A program made the translations under genes and the position numbers. The notes beneath the pieces are model-generated. The model had not been told where the DNA came from, did not search any database, and saw only the letters and a program-made list of their open reading frames with translations. Source: CAWABB01 sp963701735 (GTDB lineage Bacteria > Bacteroidota > Ignavibacteria > UBA10030 > UBA6906). Taken from it: a DNA stretch of 64,000 nucleotides. Shown in pieces: positions 1 to 11,088 of this stretch. Position 1 is the first letter of the stretch. The number at the start of each line of letters is the position of its first letter. The stretch spans positions 62,001 to 126,000 of the forward strand of contig CAVPBI010000023.1 of assembly GCA_963701735.1 (NCBI GenBank), given 5' to 3'.

Positions 1-155
1 GCCGAGCCCGGATGGTTTCTGTCGATCAACGGGGGCGAGCTTTCCTCCACCACTTCCAGGCTGTAATCGGTACACACTGCTCTCACGGGATCATATGAAG
101 AACAGGATGAAAGAGCCAGTGCGCCGACGATCAGAACAAGTAGACGATGTTTCAT
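1..155 (-). CDS. N-terminal part of a lipoprotein, cut by the window edge
   Basis: The reading frame starts at ATG 155 on the minus strand and runs off the left edge, so about 51 codons are visible. It begins MKHRLLVLIVGALALSSCSS, a short basic start, a hydrophobic stretch and a lipobox ending at Cys18, which marks a lipoprotein exported by Sec and lipidated at that Cys. A GGAGG motif lies about 8 bases upstream of the ATG, supporting this start. The rest of the visible sequence (about 33 residues) has no recognisable domain. The function is unknown; only the export signal is certain. Confidence 0.6.
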   Translation of the reverse strand, partial: MKHRLLVLIVGALALSSCSSYDPVRAVCTDYSLEVVEESSPPLIDRNHPGS

Positions 156-235
156 CGACCTGCCTCCGTCTGGTGACAGTTCAGTCAAGTGTGTTTCCGC
201 GCCCCGTCCTTTTCGGCTCTTCCTGACGCACCGGT

Positions 236-669
236 TCACCAGTCCTTCAGATGATTCGTGATGCCCGGGTCGGAGAGCACCGTCAGGCGGCAGGCGTGAG
301 CCCATTACGTTCTTCCGCAGTGCTTCCGGCCGGCAGAAATTCGAGATCATCTTTCCCCCCCTCACCCGGTCACCGCGGAACATGTAGGCGAAGGCAGACC
401 AGCCGGCCGCACCGTAGGTAAACGGGTGGTTATACCGGGCCTGGTCGTTGAGCTCGATATTGCCGTAGTATCCGTATTCTGAGGGTATCCGTTACGTAAA
501 CGTTGCGAACTGCCCCTCGCCCGGAAGACCATGGTCACTTCCTGCCACGCACTGCAGCCAGTGGAGAGAACGGTAGAAGAATTTGTATGAGATTCCTGGA
601 TGAAATCCGGAGTGTCGGTCCTTATTTGAAGAACGCCACGGGTTCTGGCCGGCTGCAAGGCTCTTCTGG

Positions 670-670
<1 letters not shown>
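236..670 (-). pseudogene. Decayed 3' portion of an unidentified gene
   Basis: On the minus strand, one frame reads protein-like sequence such as FFYRSLHWLQCVAGSDHGLP, then meets an in-frame TAA near 490, then continues in the same frame with EYGYYGNIELNDQARYNHPF and YGAAGWSAFAYMFRGDR. A further frame change near 290 leads to LTVLSDPGITNHLKDW and a TGA at 236-238. The composition (many aromatic residues, alternating hydrophobic pattern) looks like a secreted or outer-membrane beta-rich protein, but I do not recognise the family. The piece sits directly downstream of the GH95 fucosidase gene, in the same orientation, so it was probably part of the same glycan locus. The stop and frame change make it non-functional. 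Confidence 0.45.
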
Positions 671-3117
<2,447 letters not shown>

Positions 3118-3420
3118 TGGAAGTCTCCCCATGTGAGTAACAATAGTCCGGGTAGTTCGACGTATTGGTGCAGGCACAAATGAATCTGCAGCCAGTCCAG
3201 CGGCCGGTAGCGAGCATGGACCATCGGGAGCCGGTAGCCGTGCACATGCGTGATGGTCGCGTCATGTCCCTGAAGCTTGTCACCGGGCAGGGCCTTGCCA
3301 CGCATCGCAATGTACTCAGTGGTAAGGTTCTGAGAACCCACCCCGGGCAGCATAGTGCCTTGATCGCCGGCATTCCATGTTGCCACCGCATAGCCGGCAC
3401 TCTGAGAGTATCTCCTCAGC
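3118..3420 (-). pseudogene. Remnant of a second TonB-dependent receptor
   Basis: Between the intact receptor and the fucosidase gene, the minus strand encodes a fragment clearly related to part of that receptor's beta-barrel. The remnant reads YSQSAGYAVATWNAGDQ, LPGVGSQNLTTEYIAMRGKA, HGYRLPMVHARYRPLDWLQI and, after a frame change, TNTSNYPDY. The intact neighbour has SAGYAMFTLNIGD, LPGVRYQNLTTSYQAWRG, HGYWLPMLHARYMPLEWFQI and TNTLNYPDY at equivalent places. The fragment is about 100 residues long, with no start and at least one frameshift. It records either an old tandem duplication or a second receptor whose gene was deleted. Confidence 0.7.
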
Positions 3421-3435
3421 CGGCCGCCGCGTTTC

Positions 3436-6423
3436 TCAGAGCCTCAAGCGCAGACCCAGATCCGCCGACATGCCGTACAACTGGATGGTGGCCGGAAGCA
3501 GTGTCTTCTGGTTCACGTCAGTTTCACGTTGGCCGGTGATATTGTTCAGGAACAGGTAGAGCTGCATGCCAAGCCAGGGGAGATCCTGTTTGAGCGACAG
3601 ATCCCAGCGGGTGAACCTGGCCGAGTTCTGCCGGTTCTGCATCCAGAAGTCCTGCTTCTTGAAGATGTTATCCTGATAGAGCATGGAGAGCCGCGCCGAG
3701 AATCCCCTGTAGTCATAGCCCACCGAGAGGTTCAGAATATCATTCGGCTGATTCAGGAGCCGTGTGGTGTAGAACGTATCGGCGATCGTCTGACTCATGT
3801 TTCCTTCATCATCGTACACGGTGGTTATGATACTTCGCGGATAGCTGGCCTCGGAGAACACATGGGTATAGTTGACATTCAGGACGAGCCCGTCGAACGG
3901 TTTGGGCAGATACCAGAAGTTCGTCTGCCACTCTGATTCAATCCCCCAGACATCGACGGGATTGGGGTTGTTGATATACGTGCTGAAATTCCAAACCTGT
4001 CCCTGCAACTTCGGCAAGTCGGGATAGATGGCGAGATCGGTGACGTAGGTTTTCTGGTAGAAGATCAGGTCGGCGATCCTTTTCTTGAACCCGTTGATTG
4101 ACAGCAGTCCGAGTTCGTTCGAATGGAACGACAGTACCAGGTCGAAATTCTCCGAACGCGCGGGGTTGATGCGCCAATTGTTGTAGTAGACATCCCTGTC
4201 GCCGATATAGTAGCGGGGCGTTACGGTGCTGTAATCGGGGTAGTTCAGGGTGTTTGTGTATGCGAAATGGATCTGGAACCATTCCAGGGGCATATACCTG
4301 GCGTGCAGCATCGGGAGCCAGTAACCGTGCGACACTGTCACCGTGGTGTCACTGCCTTGTATCGCGCCAGGGACCGCTCTCCCGCGCCAGGCCTGGTAAC
4401 TTGTGGTGAGGTTTTGATAGCGGACCCCGGGAAGAACCCTGATATTGTCGCCGATATTCAGTGTGAACATGGCGTAGCCGGCGCTCTTTGTCTCGTTCCC
4501 CGAGTAATCGTTGAAAAACGTCGCGATCCGGTTCTGCCAATTCTGCGTCACGGGATTGACGGCGAGGAACGCGGGCAGGAGCGGCCGCATAAGGTCAGTT
4601 TCCAGAAGGTACGTGAGTGGATAATCGCCGTCGAGAAAACTCCCGGGATCGGCGTCCGGATTCACGAACGGATGCATCCCGATCGCCCTCGGGTAGCGCG
4701 GCGAGGCCCACGACGGGTACATCAGCACAAGCTGGTTTTCGATCGATGCATTTTCAGCCAGATCCCAGTTCCAGTTGGAGTTCAGATCGTATTCGCGCAT
4801 CCTGTAGAGCAATGAACCTCCGACTTTCAGTCTCCCGCTGAGATCGTTCGAGATGGGAACGGTTGTCTCGAGGTCCAGCTGGCCATTGACGGTCCGTTCC
4901 TCCGTATATTCACTCTGTACACGGACTGTGCCGAGATAGGTATCCGGGGCGCTCGGCGTGGCAAGGGCGGCGAGGTCCACGGGCGAGAGTCGTGCAAGAT
5001 TCCCCATGTTGTCGAATCCCGTCAGCCCTCTCTGCCAGAATCCCAGATTCACATCCTCGGGATTGCTGGTCTCGGAATAGCTGTGCGACGCCTTAAAGTC
5101 GACGTGAAAGAAGGCAATCTCCTGTTTGACGCTCAGGATACTCGTCAGGATGCTCAGACGGTTGTCCGTGTCTTCGACCGTGAAGAAGAGCGCGGGAACT
5201 CGCCAGAGCATATCCTCTTGATTCCGCGTCGCTGTGGTCGCACTTCTGCTTATGGCATTCAGGAATCCGATCTCCCCGGTCGCATGCTGATAATCCAGGA
5301 CGAGGGTGCCGCCGATCCTCTCCCGCGTGCGCTCCATGTCAATGAGGCTCAGACTGTTCATCTCGGGCACGCCCCCGTCGCCGTGATCCTTGTCGTACAG
5401 CGAGTAATCCACACTCAATTCATTTGAGCTCAGGTTCCGCTGTTCGGCGCTTCCCTGGACGAAAACACCGAAGCTCTGGTCAATGAAGCGTTTCTCCATC
5501 GAGCCCACGACCCTGTAGTCAGAGTAGGACCCTTTCAAGTTGTTGTAGCCTGCCTGGCTGGCAAGTTCGAATTTTGGAACCCAGGATTGCGGCGATCCCT
5601 CCACTACGTCTTCCCTGGCGGCTTTCCGCATCCCGAAGTTGACCACACCGCCAAGGACTGCGGCGTCCATGTCGGGGGTGATCGCTTTGATCACCTCGAT
5701 TCCGCCCAGCTGGCTGGACGAGATCATGCTCAGGTCCATGCCTCTGTCTCCCAGGATGCTTACGGTGGCGGCACTGTTGAGACCGCCCCCTTCATTCCAG
5801 GAGAAGAGGTTGTTTGCCGAATTCACGTTGCTCGGTTGCTCCACCCCCTCGATCGTGATCTGATTGTACTGCGGTGAAAGACCGCGGATGACTATCCTGG
5901 ACCCCTCCCCGCCGGTTCTGATGAGGGAGACACCGGGGAGGCGGCTGACAGATTCAGCGGCGTTGACATCGGGGAGCTCCTGTATTCGGGCACGCGACAC
6001 CACGTTAGTGATTGGCATCGACGCCAACTGCTGGTTGATTGCCTCCTTCTGCCCGGCAGCCTGCGCCGTCACAACCACTTCCTCCCCCTCAACCCCTACC
6101 GAAACGAGTTTGAAGTCCTGTTTGATCACCTCCCCTTCCTTCATCTGGAAGGAGACTTCTTTCTGCCGGTAGCCTACATATGTCGCCCGGAGGGTGTAAG
6201 ACCCCGGCGGGACATCCTGGATCACGTATTTGCCGTACGCATCGGTCGATGCGCCGAGGCTGGTTTTAACAATCATGACATTCGCCCCCGGCAGAGGGTC
6301 ACCTGCATGGGAATCACGAACGACCCCCTCGATCGTGCCGCTGGCGGCGAATGCCAGGGTCGCACCTAGCAGGGAGATCGCCGGAAGGAGCGCGTGCACA
6401 CACCGGCGTAGGGCACGAGACAT
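3436..6423 (-). CDS. TonB-dependent outer-membrane receptor
   Basis: A 995-residue TonB-dependent transporter that would import large substrates, probably oligosaccharides, across the outer membrane using energy from TonB-ExbB-ExbD. It has a signal peptide (about residues 1-27, ending AFAA), a carboxypeptidase-regulatory-like domain (about 28-110, GVVRDSHAGDPLPGANVMI and PPGSYTLRATYVGYR), a plug domain (about 140-260, with ELPDVNAAESVSRLPGVSL and IVIRGLSPQYNQITIEGV) and a long beta-barrel. The C-terminus is LGLRLRL. The start at 6423 follows a GGAGGA site. The plug style resembles receptors of the Caulobacter-type group that take up plant sugars, and no SusD gene is adjacent. Neighbouring genes for GH95 and GH106 enzymes suggest fucose- or rhamnose-containing glycans as the substrate, which is inference. 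Confidence 0.9.
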   Translation of the reverse strand: MSRALRRCVHALLPAISLLGATLAFAASGTIEGVVRDSHAGDPLPGANVMIVKTSLGASTDAYGKYVIQDVPPGSYTLRATYVGYRQKEVSFQMKEGEVIKQDFKLVSVGVEGEEVVVTAQAAGQKEAINQQLASMPITNVVSRARIQELPDVNAAESVSRLPGVSLIRTGGEGSRIVIRGLSPQYNQITIEGVEQPSNVNSANNLFSWNEGGGLNSAATVSILGDRGMDLSMISSSQLGGIEVIKAITPDMDAAVLGGVVNFGMRKAAREDVVEGSPQSWVPKFELASQAGYNNLKGSYSDYRVVGSMEKRFIDQSFGVFVQGSAEQRNLSSNELSVDYSLYDKDHGDGGVPEMNSLSLIDMERTRERIGGTLVLDYQHATGEIGFLNAISRSATTATRNQEDMLWRVPALFFTVEDTDNRLSILTSILSVKQEIAFFHVDFKASHSYSETSNPEDVNLGFWQRGLTGFDNMGNLARLSPVDLAALATPSAPDTYLGTVRVQSEYTEERTVNGQLDLETTVPISNDLSGRLKVGGSLLYRMREYDLNSNWNWDLAENASIENQLVLMYPSWASPRYPRAIGMHPFVNPDADPGSFLDGDYPLTYLLETDLMRPLLPAFLAVNPVTQNWQNRIATFFNDYSGNETKSAGYAMFTLNIGDNIRVLPGVRYQNLTTSYQAWRGRAVPGAIQGSDTTVTVSHGYWLPMLHARYMPLEWFQIHFAYTNTLNYPDYSTVTPRYYIGDRDVYYNNWRINPARSENFDLVLSFHSNELGLLSINGFKKRIADLIFYQKTYVTDLAIYPDLPKLQGQVWNFSTYINNPNPVDVWGIESEWQTNFWYLPKPFDGLVLNVNYTHVFSEASYPRSIITTVYDDEGNMSQTIADTFYTTRLLNQPNDILNLSVGYDYRGFSARLSMLYQDNIFKKQDFWMQNRQNSARFTRWDLSLKQDLPWLGMQLYLFLNNITGQRETDVNQKTLLPATIQLYGMSADLGLRLRL

Positions 6424-6457
6424 GGCTTTCTTCCTCCATGAAAAGTGAATAGAACGC

Positions 6458-6481
6458 TTTTCTGATGTCCGAATCAGAAAA
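6458..6481. promoter_or_regulatory. Perfect inverted repeat upstream of the TonB receptor
   Basis: Two 9-base arms, TTTTCTGAT and ATCAGAAAA, are separated by 6 bases and centred about 46 bases upstream of the receptor's ATG at 6423. The AT-rich symmetric arms in a GC-rich background look like an operator for a dimeric regulator. A hairpin in the 5' leader is the alternative. No regulator gene is adjacent. Confidence 0.45.
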
Positions 6482-6503
6482 TTGTCTTCTGCGCACTGAT
6501 TCT

Positions 6504-6670
6504 TCAGATCAGTTCGTACTCCACCGGATCATACGGCCGCCCGTCACGATGAAACAGGTCATGAAACCAGGTCGCGGGTTCCGGCGTGCCACGCTTGTTG
6601 TACCACGCACACTGGCATTGCGTACGTCCATTTGCGTGCCCCCAGCTGTAGCATCCGAGCGTTGACGGGC
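6504..6670 (-). pseudogene. C-terminal tail of a glycoside hydrolase (remnant)
   Basis: On the minus strand a frame ending at the TGA 6504-6506 reads LGCYSWGHANGRTQCQCAWY followed by NKRGTPEPATWFHDLFHRDG and RPYDPVEYELI. The endings WFHDLFH-DG-PYDP-E-ELI are of the kind found at the C-terminus of secreted glycoside hydrolases of the cellulase/xylanase type. No start codon or upstream domain is present, because the frame fades before the end of the rhamnosidase gene at 6692. I treat it as the only surviving part of a deleted enzyme gene between the rhamnosidase and receptor genes. Confidence 0.5.
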
Positions 6671-6691
6671 ATGGTGGGTCGTCTCACTTGT

Positions 6692-9600
6692 TCACGGTTT
6701 AATCATGATCTCATCCAAAAACACCCACGCCTTTCCCCCGGCCCCCTTATGCCAAGCGGGACAGACGCCGACATTTGAGACCCGGACCTTGACAAACCGC
6801 GCGGTCACCGATGAAAGCGGTACCTCCAGCTCCTTTCTCACTGCGGTCTCATCGTTCTTGGGCTCCCCGAGGTCGATTCTCCCTGCCGGTGTGAATGCGG
6901 TGCCGTCCAACGAGACCGAGACCTCAATTGCCCGGGGGAGGAAGATCCACACGCCTTGAGCTTGAAGGCTCCCCACCACGACCCTGGACATGGGCATGGA
7001 GGAGTGCAGGTCAATCACCGCCTCGCAATCGTCCTTCTCAAATCCAAGCCAGGCCCCATCGGACGACGGGGTGACTGTCCCGCGAACTTTGTCCACAAGT
7101 GACCCTGCTCCACGGCCGGCGTACGTTGGGCTCGGCCTGACACTGAGCCTGGCAGCTTCCCGCAGAACATGGGACGGCACCTCGAGCGGCACTATGCCTT
7201 CCGCCGATCTGTCGAGCGTGAGTACGACAACATCACCCTCATCGATCGACCCAGGCGGCAAGCCGACGACCAGCCGGCCACGCTCGCTCTTCATGCGAAG
7301 CCGAACGCCATCCTGAACACGAGCGCTCTTGACGTGCCGATCGGGAATTGACGGCAAGCGCAACTCCTCCTTCGGGAGGGCATCCAGCTGCAGGTAGACA
7401 TGATGTCCCCGGGCCGTCGAGGAGAGCCATGACGTGGCCTTGAACGGGCCGGGCGCAACGTCGTTCATGTTCGCTTCCGGAAGAACCGCCTGCAACGTCA
7501 CCGGTCCGAGCAATCCCGATGTCACCAGCGGCTCATCCCTGGTGAAGTAGTTCCAGGTGGTGAAACAATACCTTCCCTTCGACGGCCGTGGTCCGTTCTT
7601 CACAAACCAGTCGGGGAATTTCGTCATGTACATCCCGGTCTTGCCGTCGATGTGGCCGGGTGTCCACTCCGCATCCGGAGGCTCCTGTTCATCCCCGACG
7701 AGCCGGTTCGCCCAAACATTGGTGACCTCGATCTCCAGTCTGTTGTCTTTCTTCACAAGAAGTGAGCGCGGGAAATTGACGTGCCATGGCGCTGTCCAGA
7801 TGACACCGAGATCATTCCCATTGAGCCGCACCCGTGCAATGTGCCTCACAACGCCAAGGTCCAGGTACAGGTCGGACTGCTTGCCCGGGGGAGCGTCAAA
7901 TGTGGTTCGGTACACCGCCGTGCCGCTGTAGTACCTGATCCCTGGCTCGGCTCGTTCCGTCCAGTCGTCGAGCTCCTTGAGCTCGACCGGCTTTGCCGGC
8001 CCGCCCCACGCCGAATCAAACGTAACGCGCCACGGGCCGTCAATCTGAGAAATCTCCTCGTAGGCCGGGACATTCCGCGTGACGATTCCATTGCGAGGGA
8101 ATGTCTTCTCCCGGAAGACGACGAAGAAGCTCTCGGCATCGTCGAACTCCAAAGGAATGGAGATCGCCGTCCCATCATCGGTGAACTCGGGAAGGCTCCT
8201 CATACCTCCGGTGACGGGGTTCCAGAGTTCCGGCAGCCTTCCTGTGACCCCGAAACGGCACGTGGCTCTCCCTCTCTTGCGGGCCGTGTTGGCCACGAAG
8301 TAGATATCCGTGGTCGCACCTCTCCGATGGATATGGCCTAGCCTCATCATGTCTGAACCGTCCACAACGGTGAAATCCCTCTCCGGCCCGCAAAACTCTC
8401 CCCATTGCAGGAGTGCCTGGCATCGCTGCCAGTAGCCGACCATGGCCTTGAACGGTTCCCACCAGGTCTGCGTGCGGTCGAAGTGTGTGCCCCAGGGTCC
8501 AAACGACGCTCCCGGCCTGTAGTTGTCATCCCACGGCTGGTGGACGAATCGGTGCAGGACGAAGCGGTTCACCCCCGCACAGAAGGCTCCATCGCCGACA
8601 GGCTTAAGCCACGCTGGCGTCTCCGTCCACCGGCTGAACGCAGGTTGACCGGTCATCGCTTCGGCCTCGACGATGTTCTTGCCGGCCTTCCTCAGAGCCA
8701 CAACCGTCGGCTCCAGCTCAAAGGGGTAGAAAGCTCCGCCGGTCGTCCAGAACTCGGTCATGACCCTGTGCACATACGGCATAATCTCAAACGGATCCCA
8801 CGGCCCACCATAGGGCTCACACAGGTACGTAAGGCCGGCGGCAGCCAGCTTCTTCGAGAGGACAGGGAAATAGCTGTCGCGGTAGAGATCCTTGATGGTC
8901 TGGGAGAAGTCTTTCCTGAACTTCACCGAGTCTTCGGTTGTCCCGATCTTTCTGCCTGCAAAGACCGGTAGGAAGGGCGTGAGGTCATATCCTCTTCGTT
9001 GTGTGAACTCCTGCCGCATCTTGGGCGTCCACGTGGGTATGCCCGCCTCGTAACTGTCAAAATGCACATAGGTAAAACCGGTACCAATGAGATCACCCAG
9101 ATGTTTGTTGATCTGGTCGATGACGTGATCAATGTGGAATGCGACAGCATCTGGATTCATCTTGTCGCACTCAAATCCTGTGGCCTGCCACTGTGCCGGG
9201 AATGTTCGAGCGCCTGTGGTCGTGTGACCAAACCGGTAGATTATCCATTCTCCTTCGGGAACGTTCCATTGCAATGTGCCGTCAGCCTCCATCTTGCCGG
9301 TCAGAGTGATGACGCTGCCTGGAGTCAGCGCGCCCGCCCCGGCAGGCACTGCAACAACGGCCACATCCCGGTAGTACGTCCTGCGCTCAGGAATGACCGG
9401 TATCTCCGCTTTCCCTGTCGCACGATCAATAAAAGGAATGTCCCTGTGCGACGTCCTGGGATCAACCTCGGGTTTCTTCAGCGCCAGGACGATCTCGCGC
9501 CCACCGGTCACCAGTTGCTCTGACCAGCAGAGATCCTGCATGGAAAGCTCGGGCGTGATCCAGGGACCGCCGCTGGTCTCATACCCGGGCAGTTGTGCAT

Positions 9601-9981
9601 ACCGAACTCCATTCCCAGCCGTTGCGTTTCCTCAGCCGCAAAACGGACCATCCCCCACCAGGGTTCGGTCCACGAGATGAGCTCGGGACCGGGTCGATTG
9701 GCGATCTCCGCAGAGAGGGAGGTAGTAATGTCGGAGAGATGGAACATCGTCGTCCGGTTGAAGCCGGCATGCTTCAAAGCCTCAAGATCCTTCGTGATCC
9801 CTTCCTTGGTGATATTCGAGCCCATCCACATCCAGAGCACACCCGGCTTTGCGCTTTCCGGAGGATTCCTGAAGATCACAGCCGGGTCAACGTCCTGGGC
9901 TACCGCGAAGAGCGGGGCTACCGCAAAAAGCAGGAAAGGGGAAGCCTGATAGTTCCCATGCAATCTCCATTTGCCGTGCAA
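6692..9981 (-). CDS. GH106-like alpha-L-rhamnosidase, interrupted by a frameshift
   Basis: This very large secreted glycosidase is probably a GH106-type alpha-L-rhamnosidase removing rhamnose from pectin-like polymers. Two frames together make about 1,090 residues. The 5' part (9981 to about 9585) has a signal-like hydrophobic stretch, FRNPPESAKPGVLWMWMGSN, and ends GMHNCPG. The 3' part (about 9585 to 6692) continues YETSGGPWITPELSMQDLCW. Joining them restores the motif GMHNCPG-YETSGGPWITPELS, so one G has probably been lost near 9585. Later regions include TGFTYVHFDSYEAG, a galactose-binding jelly-roll segment (GPWRVTFDSAWGGP, VYRTTFDAPPG) and a C-terminal discoidin-like domain ending CPAWHKGAGGKAWVFLDEIM. 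The start appears to be TTG at 9981 and is uncertain. The frameshift may be an assembly error. Confidence 0.8.
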
Positions 9982-10064
9982 TTCAACTGCTCTTCACAAG
10001 TGTCGGCAACGATCGCCCGGAGCTGTTCCGAAACTTTCTCTGGCTCCGTACAGACATGCCGTCA

Positions 10065-10358
10065 CTACATGTTGATCCCATCAACGAAAAGCCAGGTACT
10101 GTTCCCCGCAGCCTTGTGCCAGGGGGGACAGACTCCGAAATTTTCGGCTCGGATCTTTGGGAACCTGCAATCCACGGCCGACTTCAGGAATGCCACATTG
10201 CGGATTTCCGGCTTTTCCATCTCCGTTGGGGCGACATCAAGTGTCGAGACCTCCTCGAAATCGACACCGTCCCTGGAGGTCGAGAGATGGAGTTTCTTCG
10301 GCAGGAATATCCACGATTCAGCTTTGTCGCAATCTAGGGGGAGCCGGGCTGATTGTCA
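10065..10358 (-). pseudogene. Remnant of a discoidin-like glycosidase C-terminus
   Basis: A minus-strand frame ending at TAG 10065-10067 reads AESWIFLPKKLHLSTSRDGV, DFEEVSTLDVAP and NFGVCPPWHKAAGNSTWLFVDG. This matches position by position the last ~90 residues of the adjacent rhamnosidase gene (VWIFLPRAIEVSVSLDG and VGVCPAWHKGAGGKAWVFLDE) and more distantly the end of the GH20 gene at 16.3 kb. A stop codon lies just upstream in frame. It is therefore the tail of a second, mostly deleted glycosidase that carried the same carbohydrate-binding discoidin fold. Confidence 0.65.
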
Positions 10359-10483
10359 AAATGAATCTAGCTTCCGATGCCTCTCCATACTCATTTCGGA
10401 CTAGAGCGGACCGGAGTTGCTTCTGCTTCTTTTGCCACTGAGGGTGGGTGTGTTCTGACCGCCCCCTTACATACAATCTAGTG

Positions 10484-10529
10484 GTGTGGGTGTGGGTGTG
10501 GGTGTGGGTGTGGGTGTGGGTGTGGGTGT
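10484..10529 (+). repeat. GTGTGG hexanucleotide tandem repeat
   Basis: About 7.7 perfect copies of a six-base unit (GTGTGG, equivalently GGGTGT) occur in a gene-poor stretch. The plus strand therefore has seven GGG runs spaced by TGT, the pattern needed for an intramolecular G-quadruplex. Such microsatellites can change length by slippage. No gene overlaps it convincingly; the 100-residue plus-strand frame through it is only the repeat translated as alternating Val-Trp. Confidence 0.85.
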
Positions 10530-10886
10530 CGCCTGGGCATACCCCCCCTCACCCTCGAGCGAATGCGTGTTTTGCCGGTCGCATGTGGAACAAATTCGAC
10601 TATTCCATGCGGTACGCCGGGCCGTGCGATCCTGATTGCTGTCTTCACTCACCCCCGGCCCCGCAATGCTGTCAACGTGGCGCTGAAGTGGTGCCGATGC
10701 CCCGTCATCTGGAACATTCTCGCTTGAAGATCTGCGAGATCTGCCCTTAAGCCTATTGATACTTTGTTCAAGTGTTGATATATTTATTTCTGCTTGTTGA
10801 CAGATGTGTTGACGGTCTTGTCAACAGTCGTTCAAAATCAAACCTGAACACGACTAAAGACTAGCGGATCAGGTTGCTTTTTCCCC
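10530..10886. other. Gene-free stretch before tRNA-Asp, with an inverted repeat
   Basis: I see no credible gene here. The right half (about 10740-10860) is AT-rich and holds GTTGAC and GTCAAC as an inverted repeat at 10808-10813/10820-10825, with an overlapping TTGACA at 10798-10803. This is the likely promoter region of the tRNA gene, but no clear -10 box stands out. Confidence 0.35.
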
Positions 10887-10961
10887 GGGGTGGTAGCTCA
10901 GTTTGGTTAGAGCGCCTGCCTGTCACGCAGGAGGTCGCGGGTTCGAGTCCCGTCCACCCCG
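10887..10961 (+). tRNA. tRNA-Asp (anticodon GTC)
   Basis: The sequence folds into a complete cloverleaf: acceptor stem GGGGTGG/CCACCCC, D-arm GCTC/GAGC with a ten-base loop, anticodon stem CCTGC/GCAGG with loop CTGTCAC (anticodon GTC at 10922-10924), five-base variable loop, and T-arm GCGGG/CCCGT with loop TTCGAGT. The discriminator base is G, as expected for tRNA-Asp. CCA is not encoded (GCACA follows), so it is presumably added by the CCA-adding enzyme. Confidence 0.97.
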
Positions 10962-10967
10962 CACAAG

Positions 10968-11004
10968 TGCCCCGCCCTCTCGTGTATGTCCTTGAGGCGG
11001 GGCA
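10968..11004 (+). terminator. Hairpin after tRNA-Asp
   Basis: A perfect 9-bp stem, TGCCCCGCC with GGCGGGGCA, encloses a 19-base loop starting seven bases after the tRNA. There is no T-run, so intrinsic termination would be weak. It may instead help define the 3' end for processing. Confidence 0.4.
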
Positions 11005-11020
11005 TTCGAATTCTAAATTC

Positions 11021-11051
11021 CGAAAGAAAACGCCCCCGCTTGGGGGGCGTT
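11021..11051 (-). terminator. Intrinsic terminator of glnS
   Basis: Read on the minus strand, ACGCCCCCC-AAG-CGGGGGCGT forms a GC-rich hairpin followed directly by TTTTCTTTC. It begins about 38 bases past the glnS stop codon at 11089. Stem plus T-tract fits a rho-independent terminator. Confidence 0.8.
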
Positions 11052-11088
11052 CCATTGAGGATGGTGTTACACTGTCGACGCCAAGCGG

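Noticed and set aside
490..490. In-frame TAA read as recoding
   Set aside because: A TAA with further frame changes downstream and no recoding signal is better explained as decay.
10484..10529. CRISPR array or IS end
   Set aside because: Six-base uninterrupted tandem units without spacers; it is a microsatellite.
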